A DNA stretch of 64,000 nucleotides from Shewanella canadensis. Its GTDB lineage: Bacteria > Pseudomonadota > Gammaproteobacteria > Enterobacterales > Shewanellaceae. Each line of letters opens with the position of its first letter. Position 1 is the first letter of the stretch. Positions 17,696 to 28,617 of the stretch are shown piece by piece. Under the pieces are notes generated by a model that saw only the letters and a program-made list of their open reading frames with translations, had not been told where the DNA came from and ran no database searches. The stretch is taken from positions 372,001-436,000 of the forward strand of contig NZ_RXNU01000004.1 in assembly GCF_003966225.1 (NCBI RefSeq), given 5' to 3'. The position numbers and the translations under genes are program-made.

Positions 17696-20179
17696 ATGAG
17701 ATTTAATAAACTTTTTGCCTCGATGGTATTAGTCGGTGCGTCTTTATCAGGGAACGGTTGGGCAGAAACATTCCAACCTTTTGAAGTAACCGATATACAA
17801 GTGCAAGGGTTACAGCGTGTAGCTCTTGGTGCCGCGCTACTGACCATTCCAGTTAAGGTCGGTGATACGGTTGATCAAGTTAAACTCCAACAAGCAATTA
17901 AGAGCTTGTATGCCTCGACTAACTTCGAACATATCGAAGTGAGTCGTGATGGCGGTGTATTGGTGGTCATGGTCAAAGAGAGACCGACAATCAGTACAGT
18001 GACATTTGAAGGCAATAAAGATATTAAAGATGAACAGCTTCAGGAGAGTTTAGATGGCTCCGGGGTGAAGGTCGGTGAGTCATTAGACCGTACCATGTTA
18101 TCGGGTATCGAGAAGAGTCTTCAGGATTTCTACTATGGTGTGGGTAAATACGGAGCTAAAGTTGAAGCTCAAGTTATTAACTTGCCTCGTAATCGTGTAG
18201 AGCTAAAGTTCAACTTTACTGAAGGGTTAGCCGCAGAGATTAAACAGATCAACGTAGTTGGCAATGAAGTCTTCTCCGATGCTGAACTTATCGGCATGCT
18301 GGAGCTTAAAGATTATGTCGCCTGGTGGGATCTGTTTGGTGAGCGTCGCTATCAGAAACAGAAACTTCAAGCCGATCTCGAGACGGTAAAATCTTTCTAC
18401 CATAACCGTGGTTATATTCGCTTCGATGTCACCTCTACACAAGTTGCGATGACGCCTGACCGTAAGGGCCTCTACATCACAATCAATGTCGATGAGGGTG
18501 AGCAGTATAAGGTTACAGAAGTTAACCTGACTGGCGACCTGATGGGACGTGAGAAGGTGATGAAGGGTATTCTTCCTATTAAAGAGGGAGATATGTATAA
18601 CGGTGCCGATGTGACATTTGCCGAAGAGATGTATGGCAAGTATCTGGGCCGTTTCGGTTATGCCTATCCGGAAGTTAAGACCTATCCGGAAATTAATGAT
18701 GAGACGAAAGAAGTTACTCTTAACGTTAATATTCAACCGGGTAAACGCGTCTATGTACGTAATATCAACTTTACCGGTAACCAGGTCACCAAAGACGAAG
18801 TATTGCGTCGTGAGCTTCGTCAGATGGAAGGTGCGTGGTTAAACTCGGCGCAGGTTGAGCAATCTAAAGCCCGCCTGAACCGTCTTGGTTATTTTGAAAC
18901 CGTTGATACTGAAACGGTTCAAGTACCAGGCACCGATGATCTGGTCGATGTAGCCTTCAATGTAAAAGAGCAACCATCGGGTTCATTTAATGCCGGTGTC
19001 GGTTATGGTACTGAATCAGGGTTGAGTCTGCAGTTTGGTGTTCAGCAGAGTAACTTCTTAGGCACGGGTAATCAGGCCGGGATTAACTTAAATACTAACA
19101 AGTATTCTAAGAACGTGAATGTCTCTTATACCGACCCATACTTTACCAAAGATGGTGTTAGTTTAGGTGGTAACATCTACTGGAACGAGTTTGACGCACA
19201 TGAGGCCAACCTCGAGCGTTATAAGAACAGCTCATACGGTATTGCGCTTAACTCAGGTTTCCCGATCAACGAAACCAATCGAATTAACGGTGGTATCGGT
19301 TACCGTCATAACTCGATCTCTGAGATCTCGGCTTATGAGCAGGCGCTGCGTTTCTATAATATCTACCGTGACTCAGACGACCCTAATGCCGATCTGGCTT
19401 TCGATAACTTCGAGGCTAACTTAGGTTGGTACCGTAGTACGCTTAACCGGGGCACCTTCCCATCGGATGGTTCATCTCAGCGCTTGAGCACTAAGGCGAC
19501 GATACCGGGTTCAGATCTGCAATACTTTAAGGCAGATTTTGATACCAGCTTCTACTTTCCAATTAATCGAAGTCACAGCTTTGTTATGTTAACTAAGGCT
19601 CGTTTCGGTTACGGTAATGGTTACGGACAGTTTAACGATAACGACCAGATATTACCTTTCTGGGAAAACTATTACTCAGGTGGTAGTACCTCGCTGCGTG
19701 GTTTTAAGTCTAACTCAGTGGGTCCACGCTCATTCTACCTGTATCGAGGTAGTGAGCCATGTTCTCCGGATCCTTCGGGAGATGGCTGCTCCCTGCCGGG
19801 CGATCCTAACTCTATTCAGGTCAGTGATGGTCGCTCAATCGGTGGTAATGCAATTGCAACAGCCAGCATTGAGATGATTGTGCCAACCCCATTCTTGGAT
19901 GAGGCTTACACCAATTCAGTACGTACCAGCTTCTTCGTCGATGCCGGTAACGTATGGGATACCGAGTTTGATTATGACTCATACCGTTATCTTCCTGCAC
20001 ACGAGTTTGATAAGCTTGAAGATTACGCCGATCCGAGCCGGATCCGCGCATCTGCGGGTATGAGCGTACAGTGGCTGTCGCCGATGGGACCTATGGTGTT
20101 TAGTCTTGCTTGGCCAATTAAGGAATACGAGGATGATGAAACTGAGATATTCTCATTCAATATTGGTAAAACTTTCTAA
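17696..20179 (+). CDS. bamA: outer membrane protein assembly factor BamA
   Basis: Core of the BAM complex that inserts beta-barrel proteins in the outer membrane. The 827-residue precursor has a signal peptide ending near ...GNGWA (about residue 22), five POTRA domains (about 24-425; the first begins FEVTDIQVQGLQRV), and a C-terminal barrel. The conserved loop-6 motif appears as SLRGF near residue 663, and the protein ends in phenylalanine (NIGKTF), as expected for a barrel recognition signal. Codon use is biased. skp follows 60 bases downstream. Confidence 0.97.
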   Translation: MRFNKLFASMVLVGASLSGNGWAETFQPFEVTDIQVQGLQRVALGAALLTIPVKVGDTVDQVKLQQAIKSLYASTNFEHIEVSRDGGVLVVMVKERPTISTVTFEGNKDIKDEQLQESLDGSGVKVGESLDRTMLSGIEKSLQDFYYGVGKYGAKVEAQVINLPRNRVELKFNFTEGLAAEIKQINVVGNEVFSDAELIGMLELKDYVAWWDLFGERRYQKQKLQADLETVKSFYHNRGYIRFDVTSTQVAMTPDRKGLYITINVDEGEQYKVTEVNLTGDLMGREKVMKGILPIKEGDMYNGADVTFAEEMYGKYLGRFGYAYPEVKTYPEINDETKEVTLNVNIQPGKRVYVRNINFTGNQVTKDEVLRRELRQMEGAWLNSAQVEQSKARLNRLGYFETVDTETVQVPGTDDLVDVAFNVKEQPSGSFNAGVGYGTESGLSLQFGVQQSNFLGTGNQAGINLNTNKYSKNVNVSYTDPYFTKDGVSLGGNIYWNEFDAHEANLERYKNSSYGIALNSGFPINETNRINGGIGYRHNSISEISAYEQALRFYNIYRDSDDPNADLAFDNFEANLGWYRSTLNRGTFPSDGSSQRLSTKATIPGSDLQYFKADFDTSFYFPINRSHSFVMLTKARFGYGNGYGQFNDNDQILPFWENYYSGGSTSLRGFKSNSVGPRSFYLYRGSEPCSPDPSGDGCSLPGDPNSIQVSDGRSIGGNAIATASIEMIVPTPFLDEAYTNSVRTSFFVDAGNVWDTEFDYDSYRYLPAHEFDKLEDYADPSRIRASAGMSVQWLSPMGPMVFSLAWPIKEYEDDETEIFSFNIGKTF

Positions 20180-20239
20180 ATTAAAACTAAGTTAAATTAA
20201 GAGTAATCAGCAAGTTTTGCTGAATTCAAGGAGTCTATT

Positions 20240-20743
20240 TTGAAAAAGATGTTTAATCGCGCGATGATGGTTTTGGTTCTTCTTGCTGCACCTATTGCGG
20301 CACAAGCCGAGAAAATTGCAGTTGTTGATATGCAAGCCGTTTTCGAGCAGTTACCACAGCGTGAAACGGTAAGCAAAACGCTTAAAACTGAGTTTGGTGA
20401 CCGTGTTGCCAGCGTTCAAAAGATGCAGGAAGAGTTACGTGGCATGCTAGAGAAGCAGCAACGAGATGGTGCGCTTATGAGCGAGTCTCAGAAGACTGAG
20501 ATGGTTCGCAAGATGGAGTCTATGAAGTCAGAGTTACAACTTAAAGGTAAGGCGCTTGATGAAGATATGCGTCGTCGTCAAGGCGAAGAGCAGAACAAGC
20601 TTTTAGTTAAAGTTCAGCAAGCAATCAACAAGATTGCAGAAGCTGAAAGCTATGACATGGTGCTTCAACGCGGCGCGGTTATCTATGTTAAGCCAACTGC
20701 CGATATCAGCAGCAAAGTCGTTGACGCACTCAGTAAAGGTTAA
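20240..20743 (+). CDS. skp: periplasmic chaperone Skp
   Basis: Trimeric jellyfish-shaped holdase that keeps unfolded outer-membrane proteins soluble for BamA. The 167-residue precursor has a signal peptide (cleavage expected after AAQA near residue 22) and a long charged coiled-coil region (about 60-135) rich in K, E, Q and M. AEKIAVVDMQAVFEQLPQ at the mature N-terminus is typical. The start is TTG behind AAGGAG, which fits better than the internal ATG four codons later. Confidence 0.94.
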   Translation: MKKMFNRAMMVLVLLAAPIAAQAEKIAVVDMQAVFEQLPQRETVSKTLKTEFGDRVASVQKMQEELRGMLEKQQRDGALMSESQKTEMVRKMESMKSELQLKGKALDEDMRRRQGEEQNKLLVKVQQAINKIAEAESYDMVLQRGAVIYVKPTADISSKVVDALSKG

Positions 20744-20762
20744 TGGCAAAGGCTAATTATTG

Positions 20763-21788
20763 ATGAAAAGCTACACCATAAAAGAGTTGGCTCAGAAGCT
20801 TGGCGGTGATATTCAAGGTGATGAGAATCTGGTTATTTCCAGTGTCGCTACCTTGGAGAGTGCCGGAGCAGGCCAACTCTCTTTTCTGGCAAATTCAAAG
20901 TACCGTACTCAATTGGAATCAACCCAAGCGAGTGCGGTATTGATCTCTGCTAGAGAGGTCGAAGGTTATACCGGTAATGCGATTGTTTTAAATGATCCAT
21001 ATGTTGGTTTTGCCCGTGTATCACAGTTATTGGATACCACACCCAAGGCTGCGGTAGGCATTCATCCATCTGCAATTATTCATCCAACGGCTAAGCTGGG
21101 CGAAGGGGTTGCAGTAGGTGCTAATGTTGTTATCGGTGAAAACGTCATCCTTGGTGAGCTGGTACAAATTGGTGCCGGCTCAGTTGTTGGCCAAGACAGT
21201 ATCTTAGGCTCGGGTACGCGTCTGTGGGCGAATGTCACCATCTATCATGATGTTCACCTTGGTCAGGACTGCATTATCCATTCAGGTGCTGTGATTGGTT
21301 CCGATGGCTTTGGTTATGCCAATGAACGTGGTCAATGGGTTAAAATTCCACAGACCGGTGGCGTTAGGGTGGGTGATCGAGTCGAAATCGGTGCCAGCAC
21401 TACGGTCGACCGTGGTGCGATTGAGCACACAGAGATCCATGATGGTGTGATACTCGATAATCAGGTTCAGATTGCTCATAACGACATTATTGGTGAAAAT
21501 ACCGCCATTGCCGGCAACTCTACCATTGCGGGAAGTACCCGGATTGGTAAGTACTGTATCATTGGTGGTAACAGTGCTGTAGCGGGCCATCTGAGTGTAG
21601 CCGATGGCACCCACATCTCCGGTGCGACCAATGTCACCAGTATTATTCGTGAACCTGGCGTGTACACTTCGGCGACCGTGGCTATGGATAATAAGTTATG
21701 GCGTAGAAATACAGTAAGATTTAGACAGTTAGATGAGCTTTTTCAACGAGTCAAAAAGCTTGAAAAATCGAATCAAACAGAAAAATAA
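20763..21788 (+). CDS. lpxD: UDP-3-O-acyl-glucosamine N-acyltransferase
   Basis: Third step of lipid A synthesis: adds a 3-hydroxyacyl chain to the 2-amine of UDP-3-O-acylglucosamine. An N-terminal uridine-binding domain (1-100) is followed by left-handed beta-helix hexapeptide repeats (about 105-300) and a C-terminal helical tail ending in a short coiled coil (FQRVKKLEK). The catalytic His is expected in the [14 protein letters not shown] region. ATG is chosen over the TTG immediately before it. 341 residues, matching E. coli. It precedes fabZ and lpxA. Confidence 0.96.
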   Translation: MKSYTIKELAQKLGGDIQGDENLVISSVATLESAGAGQLSFLANSKYRTQLESTQASAVLISAREVEGYTGNAIVLNDPYVGFARVSQLLDTTPKAAVGIHPSAIIHPTAKLGEGVAVGANVVIGENVILGELVQIGAGSVVGQDSILGSGTRLWANVTIYHDVHLGQDCIIHSGAVIGSDGFGYANERGQWVKIPQTGGVRVGDRVEIGASTTVDRGAIEHTEIHDGVILDNQVQIAHNDIIGENTAIAGNSTIAGSTRIGKYCIIGGNSAVAGHLSVADGTHISGATNVTSIIREPGVYTSATVAMDNKLWRRNTVRFRQLDELFQRVKKLEKSNQTEK

Positions 21789-21817
21789 CTGCCACGCGGC
21801 AGCCTAAGGAAAAATTA

Positions 21818-22276
21818 GTGTCAGAACAATTAAATACCATGGACATCAAAGAAATTATGAACTCTTTGCCCCATAGGTACCCATTTTTATTGATCGATCG
21901 TGTATTGGACTATACTCCGGGTGAGACGCTTCATGCGATCAAGAACGTCACTATCAATGAACCTTTCTTTCAGGGGCATTTCCCGGTTCAGCCTGTGATG
22001 CCTGGTGTTTTGATATTAGAAGCCATGGCCCAAGCCACGGGCCTTTTGGCTTATAAATCGATGGAAGCTGCGTCAGAGGATTCTCTCTATTACTTCGCAG
22101 GTATAGATAAAGCAAGGTTTAAGCGTGTGGTCGAGCCTGGTGATCAACTACACTTTGAAGTCAAGTTGATTAAAGAGCGCCGCGGGATTGGGGTGTTCAC
22201 TGGTGTTGTTAAGGTTGATGGTGAGTTAGTTTGCTCGGCTGAGATCATGTGTGCTCGTAGAGAGATCAAAAAGTGA
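21818..22276 (+). CDS. fabZ: 3-hydroxyacyl-ACP dehydratase FabZ
   Basis: Hot-dog-fold dehydratase of fatty acid elongation that competes with LpxA for 3-hydroxyacyl-ACP. The [13 protein letters not shown] motif lies at about residues 16-28, and [20 protein letters not shown] carries the catalytic His and Glu. GTG behind AAGGA is taken as start; an ATG seven codons later (21839) is an alternative. The stop overlaps the GTG start of lpxA (GTGA), implying coupled translation of the two competing enzymes. Confidence 0.96.
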   Translation: MSEQLNTMDIKEIMNSLPHRYPFLLIDRVLDYTPGETLHAIKNVTINEPFFQGHFPVQPVMPGVLILEAMAQATGLLAYKSMEAASEDSLYYFAGIDKARFKRVVEPGDQLHFEVKLIKERRGIGVFTGVVKVDGELVCSAEIMCARREIKK

Positions 22277-23040
22277 TAGATAAATTAGCGTATATTCATC
22301 CTGATGCAAAAATTGGTAATAATGTCACTATCGGACCTTGGACCTATATTGGTGCAGATGTCGAGATTGGTGATGATTGTTGGTTAAGCTCCCATGTGGT
22401 AGTCAAAGGGCCAACGGTTATCGGCAAAGGCAATAAAATTTTTCAGTTCGCCTCGGTAGGTGAAGATTGCCAAGATAAAAAGTATGCAGGCGAAGCTACG
22501 CGACTCATCATGGGTGATAATAATATCATCCGTGAATCGGTGACGATTCATCGTGGAACGACTCAAGACAAGGGTGAGACTCGTATAGGCTCTAACAATC
22601 TGTTTATGGCTTATGTGCATATCGCTCATGACTGTGTCGTTGGTAACAACGTCATCATGTCAAATAGCGCATCAATTGCCGGACATGTACATGTGGGAGA
22701 TTGGGCCATTCTTGGCGGCTTAACGGGTGTGCATCAGTTTGTTCATATCGGTGCCCATGCGTTTACTGCGGGTTACTCTCTTATCCTTCAAGACGTACCA
22801 CCTTTTGTGATGGCATCGGGTCAACCTGCTATTCCTCGTGGGCTGAACAGCGAAGGTATGAAGCGCCGCGGATTCTCGAAAGACAGCCAGATGGCAATTC
22901 GCCGTGCCTATAAGACGCTATACCGTAAAGGGCACACAGTCGATGAGGCCATAGCTGCTTTGGCTGAAGAGTCTGATGATGAGCAAGTTAAGCTGTTAAT
23001 CGACTTTGTTACCAGCTCCAGTCGTGGCATTATCCGCTAG
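22273..23040 (+). CDS. lpxA: UDP-N-acetylglucosamine acyltransferase
   Basis: First committed enzyme of lipid A synthesis. The 255-residue protein is mostly left-handed beta-helix repeats (about 5-185) and a C-terminal helical domain. The catalytic His lies in YVHIAHDC near residue 118-125 and the ruler region in [13 protein letters not shown]. It starts at GTG overlapping the fabZ stop. A strong hairpin follows, so lpxB is not tightly coupled as it is in E. coli. Confidence 0.97.
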   Translation: MIDKLAYIHPDAKIGNNVTIGPWTYIGADVEIGDDCWLSSHVVVKGPTVIGKGNKIFQFASVGEDCQDKKYAGEATRLIMGDNNIIRESVTIHRGTTQDKGETRIGSNNLFMAYVHIAHDCVVGNNVIMSNSASIAGHVHVGDWAILGGLTGVHQFVHIGAHAFTAGYSLILQDVPPFVMASGQPAIPRGLNSEGMKRRGFSKDSQMAIRRAYKTLYRKGHTVDEAIAALAEESDDEQVKLLIDFVTSSSRGIIR

Positions 23041-23066
23041 TTACAAATATAAAAAGTATATCGAAG

Positions 23067-23095
23067 AGCCCGTAAATTTACGGGCTTTCTATTTT
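23067..23095 (+). terminator. terminator between lpxA and lpxB
   Basis: Perfect palindromic stem AGCCCGTAAA / TTTACGGGCT followed by TTCTATTTTAT. It would end most transcripts of the rpsB-to-lpxA block. Confidence 0.8.
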
Positions 23096-23199
23096 ATATT
23101 CATCTGCAATTCAGTGGTGAATACACGCACTGAATTGACCTATGCTGATGCAGATTGGTATTAGCCGATTTTTAAACATTTAACCTAAGATCTGATCCT

Positions 23200-24345
23200 A
23201 TGAGTGAAACAACACACCCCACTTTTGCCATGGTTGCCGGAGAACTTTCCGGAGATATCTTAGGCGCAGGCTTAATTAAAGCATTGCAACACCAATATCC
23301 TGATGCGCGTTTTGTCGGTATTGGCGGGCCGCGTATGGAAGCGCTGGGTTTTGAGTCTATCTTCTCATTCGAAGAGCTTGCGGTAATGGGAATTGTTGAA
23401 GTACTTTCTCGCTTACCGCGTCTATTGAAAGTCCGTAAAACCTTGATCGATGAGATCTGCTCCATCGAACCTGAGTGTTTTATCGGTATCGATGCCCCGG
23501 ATTTCAATATCGGCTTAGAGTTAAAGTTAAAAAATCGTGGCATTAAAACGGTTCACTACGTTAGCCCCTCAGTCTGGGCCTGGCGTCCTAAACGCATCTT
23601 CAAGATAGCTAAAGCCACCAACATGGTGCTATCTCTGCTGCCATTCGAAAAGGCCTTCTACGATAAACACAATGTCCCTTGTACTTTCGTTGGACATACA
23701 TTGGCCGACGACATTCCTTTGATTAGCGACAAGGCCGCAGCCAGAAAATTGTTGGGGCTGGATCCCGATGCTGAGTACTTAGCCGTGCTCCCCGGTTCCC
23801 GAGGCGGCGAACTGAAGCAACTGGCTGAGCCTTTCGTTAAGGCGGCCAGTCTTATCAAGGATAAGTACCCGGATATACGCTTCGTTACGCCACTGGTTAA
23901 TGCTAAGAGACAGGCACAATTTGAAGAGGCTCTGAAACTCCATGCACCCAATCTTGAGATAACCTTAGTCGAAGGACAATCTCGGGAGGTGATGGCGGCC
24001 GCTGACTGTATCTTATTAGCATCGGGTACAGCGACCTTAGAAGCCATGTTGGTTAAGCGTCCTATGGTGGTGGCATATCGTGTTAACGCCATGACATATA
24101 GCATTGCTATACGTATGATGCAGATAGATAAGTTCTCTTTGCCTAATCTGCTGGCGGGGGAAGATCTGGTCACTGAGCTTATTCAGGAAAACTGTACCCC
24201 AGAGTTAATTGCTGATTCAGTTTGCGAGCAGTTAGATAAAGATTTCGCTCCGCTCCATGACAAGTTTATGGCGTTACATAAAAAGTTAAGGTGTAACGCC
24301 AGCGAACGAGCAGCCGATGCTGTGGTTGCGTTGATTAATTCGTAA
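23200..24345 (+). CDS. lpxB: lipid-A-disaccharide synthase
   Basis: Membrane-associated GT19 glycosyltransferase that condenses UDP-2,3-diacylglucosamine with lipid X. 381 residues. The N-terminal motif [20 protein letters not shown] and the [10 protein letters not shown] segment near residue 125 are diagnostic; [12 protein letters not shown] near 200 and [20 protein letters not shown] near 270-290 form the donor-binding half. It lies 159 bases after lpxA behind a terminator, so it needs its own promoter or read-through. rnhB follows 28 bases later. Confidence 0.96.
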   Translation: MSETTHPTFAMVAGELSGDILGAGLIKALQHQYPDARFVGIGGPRMEALGFESIFSFEELAVMGIVEVLSRLPRLLKVRKTLIDEICSIEPECFIGIDAPDFNIGLELKLKNRGIKTVHYVSPSVWAWRPKRIFKIAKATNMVLSLLPFEKAFYDKHNVPCTFVGHTLADDIPLISDKAAARKLLGLDPDAEYLAVLPGSRGGELKQLAEPFVKAASLIKDKYPDIRFVTPLVNAKRQAQFEEALKLHAPNLEITLVEGQSREVMAAADCILLASGTATLEAMLVKRPMVVAYRVNAMTYSIAIRMMQIDKFSLPNLLAGEDLVTELIQENCTPELIADSVCEQLDKDFAPLHDKFMALHKKLRCNASERAADAVVALINS

Positions 24346-24373
24346 TATTAATATTTAAGGTACTTGGTATTAT

Positions 24374-25015
24374 ATGGCAGTTTTTAAAGGTATTACGCCT
24401 GAGCAGATAGAGAGTCTGTGTTGTGAAATACACGCCGGAGTAGACGAAGTTGGCCGTGGTCCACTCGTGGGGAATGTGGTTACCGCTGCTGTTATCTTAG
24501 ATCCTAATAATCCTATTAATGGACTGAATGATTCTAAGAAATTATCCGAAAAGAAGCGTGAACTCCTCTTTGCCGAGATACATGAAAAGGCACTGAGCAT
24601 AAGCGTGGGTCACGCTACGCCTGAAGAGATAGATGAGCTTAATATTTTACATGCGACCATGTTGGCAATGCAGCGTGCTGTGGCAGGGTTAGAGATCAAA
24701 CCGTTATCAGTATTAGTCGATGGTAATCGCACTCCTACTTTTTATCATGGTGAGCAAACAGATAAAGCCATTGAAGCCCATGCTGTGATAAAAGGTGATG
24801 GGCTTATTGCTGCAATCAGTGCCGCGTCGATTATTGCCAAGGTCATTCGCGATAGGGAGATGGATCTGCTCGATATGGAGTATCCGCAATACGGTTTTGC
24901 TAAGCACAAAGGCTACCCAACTAAAGCACATTTCGAAGCCCTTGCATTGCATGGGGTACTTCCTGAGCACCGTAAGAGTTTTAGGCCAGTTAAAGAACGC
25001 ATTGACCAGAGCTAG
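24374..25015 (+). CDS. rnhB: ribonuclease HII
   Basis: Cleaves RNA in RNA-DNA hybrids, including single ribonucleotides misincorporated by the replicase. 213 residues. The active-site motif [16 protein letters not shown] carries the paired Asp-Glu near residues 19-20, with further acidic ligands in [10 protein letters not shown] and in [14 protein letters not shown]. It lies between lpxB and dnaE in the standard order; the combination with the replicase gene fits ribonucleotide excision repair. Confidence 0.96.
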   Translation: MAVFKGITPEQIESLCCEIHAGVDEVGRGPLVGNVVTAAVILDPNNPINGLNDSKKLSEKKRELLFAEIHEKALSISVGHATPEEIDELNILHATMLAMQRAVAGLEIKPLSVLVDGNRTPTFYHGEQTDKAIEAHAVIKGDGLIAAISAASIIAKVIRDREMDLLDMEYPQYGFAKHKGYPTKAHFEALALHGVLPEHRKSFRPVKERIDQS

Positions 25016-25142
25016 TCCCCGAACTTTAACGGCTTTCATCTAATGTTGTTCCATTCATTTGCAAGCTAGCTAGGTGAGATTGACTCTGTTAATCTCTATT
25101 TACTGTCCTAAGCTATCCCCAATTTATAAGTATATAGGTACT

Positions 25143-28100
25143 ATGTCTGATCCCCGTTTCGTGCATCTGCGTGTTCACAGTGACTTTTCTATGTCAGATG
25201 GTTTGGCAAAGGTAAAACCAATTATTGGGAAAGTTACCGAATTAGGTATGCCAGCAGTGGCATTGACAGATCAGACTAACCTATGTGGCTTAGTTAAGTT
25301 CTATGGCGCCTGTCACGGAGCCGGGATCAAGCCGCTAATCGGTGCCGATTTTTGGGTTCAGGTACCCGGGATCGAGAAAGAGTTCTGTGCCATTACCGTT
25401 CTGGCAATGAATAATGACGGATATAAGAACTTAACCTTGTTGATCAGCGACGCCTATCTCAGAGGGCATATCAACGACAAGGCGGTCATCGACCAGGAGT
25501 GGTTGGCTAAATACAGTGAGGGTCTTATCTTGCTCTCCGGAGGAAGGCAGGGCGATATCGGTAAGGCGCTATTAAAAGGCAACCAGCCTCAAGTCGAATC
25601 CTTAATCGAGTTTTACCAGACACACTTTGCCGAGAGATATTATCTGGAGCTATTGCGTACCGGTCGTCCCGATGAAGAGCGCTACCTGCATATGGCAGTT
25701 GAGTTGGCTGAAGAGAAAGGGCTGCCTGTGGTGGCTACCAATCAGGTGGTCTTTAATTCTCCTGAGCTATTTGAAGCCCATGAGATCCGTGTGGCTATCT
25801 CTGATGGTTTTACTCTGGCCGATCCTCGCCGTCCGAAGAAATACAGTGCCGAGCAGTATTTCAAGAGTAGCGAACAGATGTGTGAATTATTTGAAGACAT
25901 TCCGGAAGCGATTGAAAATACGGTTGAGATAGCTAAGCGCTGCAATGTCACCGTGCGCCTCGGCGAGTATTTCTTGCCTAACTTCCCTACAGGAGAGCTG
26001 AGCATTGAAGACTTTCTGGTCGAAGTGTCTGAGAAGGGGCTCGAAGAGCGATTAGAGTTTCTCTTTCCCGACCCAGAGGTGAGGGCGGAGAAGCGTCCGG
26101 AATACGATAAGCGTCTCGATATAGAGCTTAAGGTGATTAACCAGATGGGGTTCCCCGGCTACTTCCTCATCGTGATGGAGTTTATTCAGTGGGGGAAAGA
26201 TCAGGATATTCCCATCGGTCCGGGTCGTGGTTCTGGTGCCGGGTCTCTGGTTGCATACGCTCTCAAGATCACCGATCTCGACCCCTTGGAATATGAGCTG
26301 TTATTCGAACGATTCCTTAACCCTGAACGTGTTTCCATGCCGGATTTCGATATCGATTTCTGTATGGATAGGCGAGATGAGGTGATCGACCATGTGGCCG
26401 AGCTCTATGGCCGAGATGCGGTATCTCAAATTATTACCTTCGGTACTATGGCCGCAAAAGCGGTTATTCGCGATGTAGGACGTGTCTTAGGCCACCCCTA
26501 TGGCTTTGTCGACCGGATCTCCAAAATGGTACCCGCCGAACCCGGTATGACTCTGGCGAAGGCGTTCGAGGTGGAACCTGCGCTGCAGGAGTCATACGAC
26601 GCCGATGAGGAGGTGAAAGACCTTATCGACATGTGCCGCACCTTAGAAGGGGTAACCCGTAACGCGGGCAAGCACGCCGGTGGTGTGGTTATCTCACCCA
26701 CCACCATTACCGATTTTGCGCCAATTTATTGTGACTCTGAGGGGCATAACCCGGTTACTCAATTCGATAAGAACGATGTCGAGACCGCGGGTCTGGTCAA
26801 GTTCGACTTCTTGGGGTTGAGAACCCTGACGATTATCGATTGGGCGTTGCAGATGATCAACCCCAAACTGAAGAGGCTGGGTAAAGATCCTGTGCGTATC
26901 GAGTCGATTCCACTGGACGATCCTGCCAGTTTCAGATTGTTGCAGCGTTATGAGACGACGGCGGTATTCCAGCTGGAATCCCGGGGAATGAAAGATCTGA
27001 TCAAACGCCTACAGCCGGATAGTTTCGAAGATATGATCGCTCTGGTGGCTCTATTCAGACCCGGCCCGTTGCAATCGGGCATGGTAGATAACTTTATCGA
27101 GCGTAAGCACGGTCGAGAGGAAGTATCTTTCCCGGATGCCGAGTATCAACATGAGTCTCTCAAGTGGGTACTCGAGCCCACCTACGGTATTATCCTCTAT
27201 CAAGAGCAGGTGATGCAGATCGCTCAGGTCCTCGCGGGATACTCGCTGGGTGGGGCGGATATGCTCCGTCGTGCTATGGGTAAGAAAAAGCCCGAAGAGA
27301 TGGCCAAGCAGCGTGGTACCTTCGAAGAGGGCGCGATTAATAACGGTGTCGACGGTGAACTGTCGATGAAGATCTTCGACCTGGTGGAGAAATTCGCGGG
27401 TTACGGGTTTAACAAGTCTCACTCGGCGGCTTATGCACTGGTCTCTTACCAAACTCTCTGGTTGAAGACCCATTATCCGGCTGAGTTTATGGCGGCGGTA
27501 ATGTCTGCCGATATGGATAACACAGATAAGATTGTTATTTTAGTCGATGAGTGTGAGCGCATGGGTATGCCTCTGCTACCGCCTGATGTTAACAAGGGGC
27601 TGCTAAAATTCAACGTCGATGATGAAGGGAAAATTGTCTACGGCATCGGCGCGATTAAAGGGGTGGGTGATGGGCCGGTAGAGTCAATTTTGTCGGCTCG
27701 AAAAGAGGGTCCATTTAAAGACCTATTCGATTTTTGTGCTCGTGTGGATCTGAAAAAACTCAATAAACGCATCATGGAAAAGCTGATCTGTGCCGGAGCC
27801 CTGGATAATCTGGGTCCTCATCGCGCAGCGATGCTAGCAACTTTGCCCGAGGCGATTCGGGCGGCGGATCAAAATGCCAAAGCCGAAGCTATCGGCCAAC
27901 ATGATATGTTTGGTCTGCTCAATAGCGATCCTGAAGATGTGAAACAGCAATTTGTCGAATGTGCACCTTGGCCCGATAAGGTGTGGTTGGAAGGCGAGCG
28001 GGAGACATTAGGCCTGTATCTGACTGGCCACCCGATAAATCAGTACCTGAAAGAGTTAAAGCATTACACATCGGGACGCCTCAAGGATGTGCACCCTACC

Positions 28101-28616
28101 GAGCGGGGCAAGACCATGAAGGCGGCGGGATTAGTGGTCGCGACCCGTGTGATGATGACTAAACGTGGCTCGAAGATGGGGCTTGTGACGCTTGACGATA
28201 AGAGTGCTCGTTTAGAGGTGATGTTATTTACCGAGGCGTTCGAGAAGTTTAATCATCTGCTGGAGACAGACCGCATCTTGATCATCGAAGGTGAGGTGAG
28301 CTTCGACGATTTTTCCGGTGGAAACCGTATGACGGCCAGAAATATCATCGATATGGGTGAGGCCAGAAGCCATTTTGCCAAGGGTGTCGAGGTCGATATT
28401 GATGCAGAAGTTATCGATCTGCCCTGGTTGGAGACATTTAAAGAAGCCGTTGAACCATGGAAAAATGGTGCCGTGCCCGTGGTCGTTAATTACGCGCAAT
28501 CTCAAGCCAAGGCTCAGTTCAGGCTTGGTGAGAGTTGGCGTGTAAACCCGACCGATGAGTTGATGCTGGCGTTGGAGACCTTAACGGGGGCCGGCAAGGT
28601 GAGGATCCTTTTTTAA
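25143..28616 (+). CDS. dnaE: DNA polymerase III alpha subunit
   Basis: Replicative C-family polymerase, 1157 residues from the ATG chosen here (E. coli 1160). The N-terminal PHP domain begins [15 protein letters not shown]; the catalytic palm has [16 protein letters not shown] and the [15 protein letters not shown] motif with paired aspartates near residues 400; a helix-hairpin-helix and OB region follow toward the C-terminus. An upstream in-frame start at 25074 would add 23 residues without family similarity. tilS begins one base after the stop codon, so the two may be co-translated. Confidence 0.97.
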   Translation: MSDPRFVHLRVHSDFSMSDGLAKVKPIIGKVTELGMPAVALTDQTNLCGLVKFYGACHGAGIKPLIGADFWVQVPGIEKEFCAITVLAMNNDGYKNLTLLISDAYLRGHINDKAVIDQEWLAKYSEGLILLSGGRQGDIGKALLKGNQPQVESLIEFYQTHFAERYYLELLRTGRPDEERYLHMAVELAEEKGLPVVATNQVVFNSPELFEAHEIRVAISDGFTLADPRRPKKYSAEQYFKSSEQMCELFEDIPEAIENTVEIAKRCNVTVRLGEYFLPNFPTGELSIEDFLVEVSEKGLEERLEFLFPDPEVRAEKRPEYDKRLDIELKVINQMGFPGYFLIVMEFIQWGKDQDIPIGPGRGSGAGSLVAYALKITDLDPLEYELLFERFLNPERVSMPDFDIDFCMDRRDEVIDHVAELYGRDAVSQIITFGTMAAKAVIRDVGRVLGHPYGFVDRISKMVPAEPGMTLAKAFEVEPALQESYDADEEVKDLIDMCRTLEGVTRNAGKHAGGVVISPTTITDFAPIYCDSEGHNPVTQFDKNDVETAGLVKFDFLGLRTLTIIDWALQMINPKLKRLGKDPVRIESIPLDDPASFRLLQRYETTAVFQLESRGMKDLIKRLQPDSFEDMIALVALFRPGPLQSGMVDNFIERKHGREEVSFPDAEYQHESLKWVLEPTYGIILYQEQVMQIAQVLAGYSLGGADMLRRAMGKKKPEEMAKQRGTFEEGAINNGVDGELSMKIFDLVEKFAGYGFNKSHSAAYALVSYQTLWLKTHYPAEFMAAVMSADMDNTDKIVILVDECERMGMPLLPPDVNKGLLKFNVDDEGKIVYGIGAIKGVGDGPVESILSARKEGPFKDLFDFCARVDLKKLNKRIMEKLICAGALDNLGPHRAAMLATLPEAIRAADQNAKAEAIGQHDMFGLLNSDPEDVKQQFVECAPWPDKVWLEGERETLGLYLTGHPINQYLKELKHYTSGRLKDVHPTERGKTMKAAGLVVATRVMMTKRGSKMGLVTLDDKSARLEVMLFTEAFEKFNHLLETDRILIIEGEVSFDDFSGGNRMTARNIIDMGEARSHFAKGVEVDIDAEVIDLPWLETFKEAVEPWKNGAVPVVVNYAQSQAKAQFRLGESWRVNPTDELMLALETLTGAGKVRILF

Positions 28617-28617
28617 G

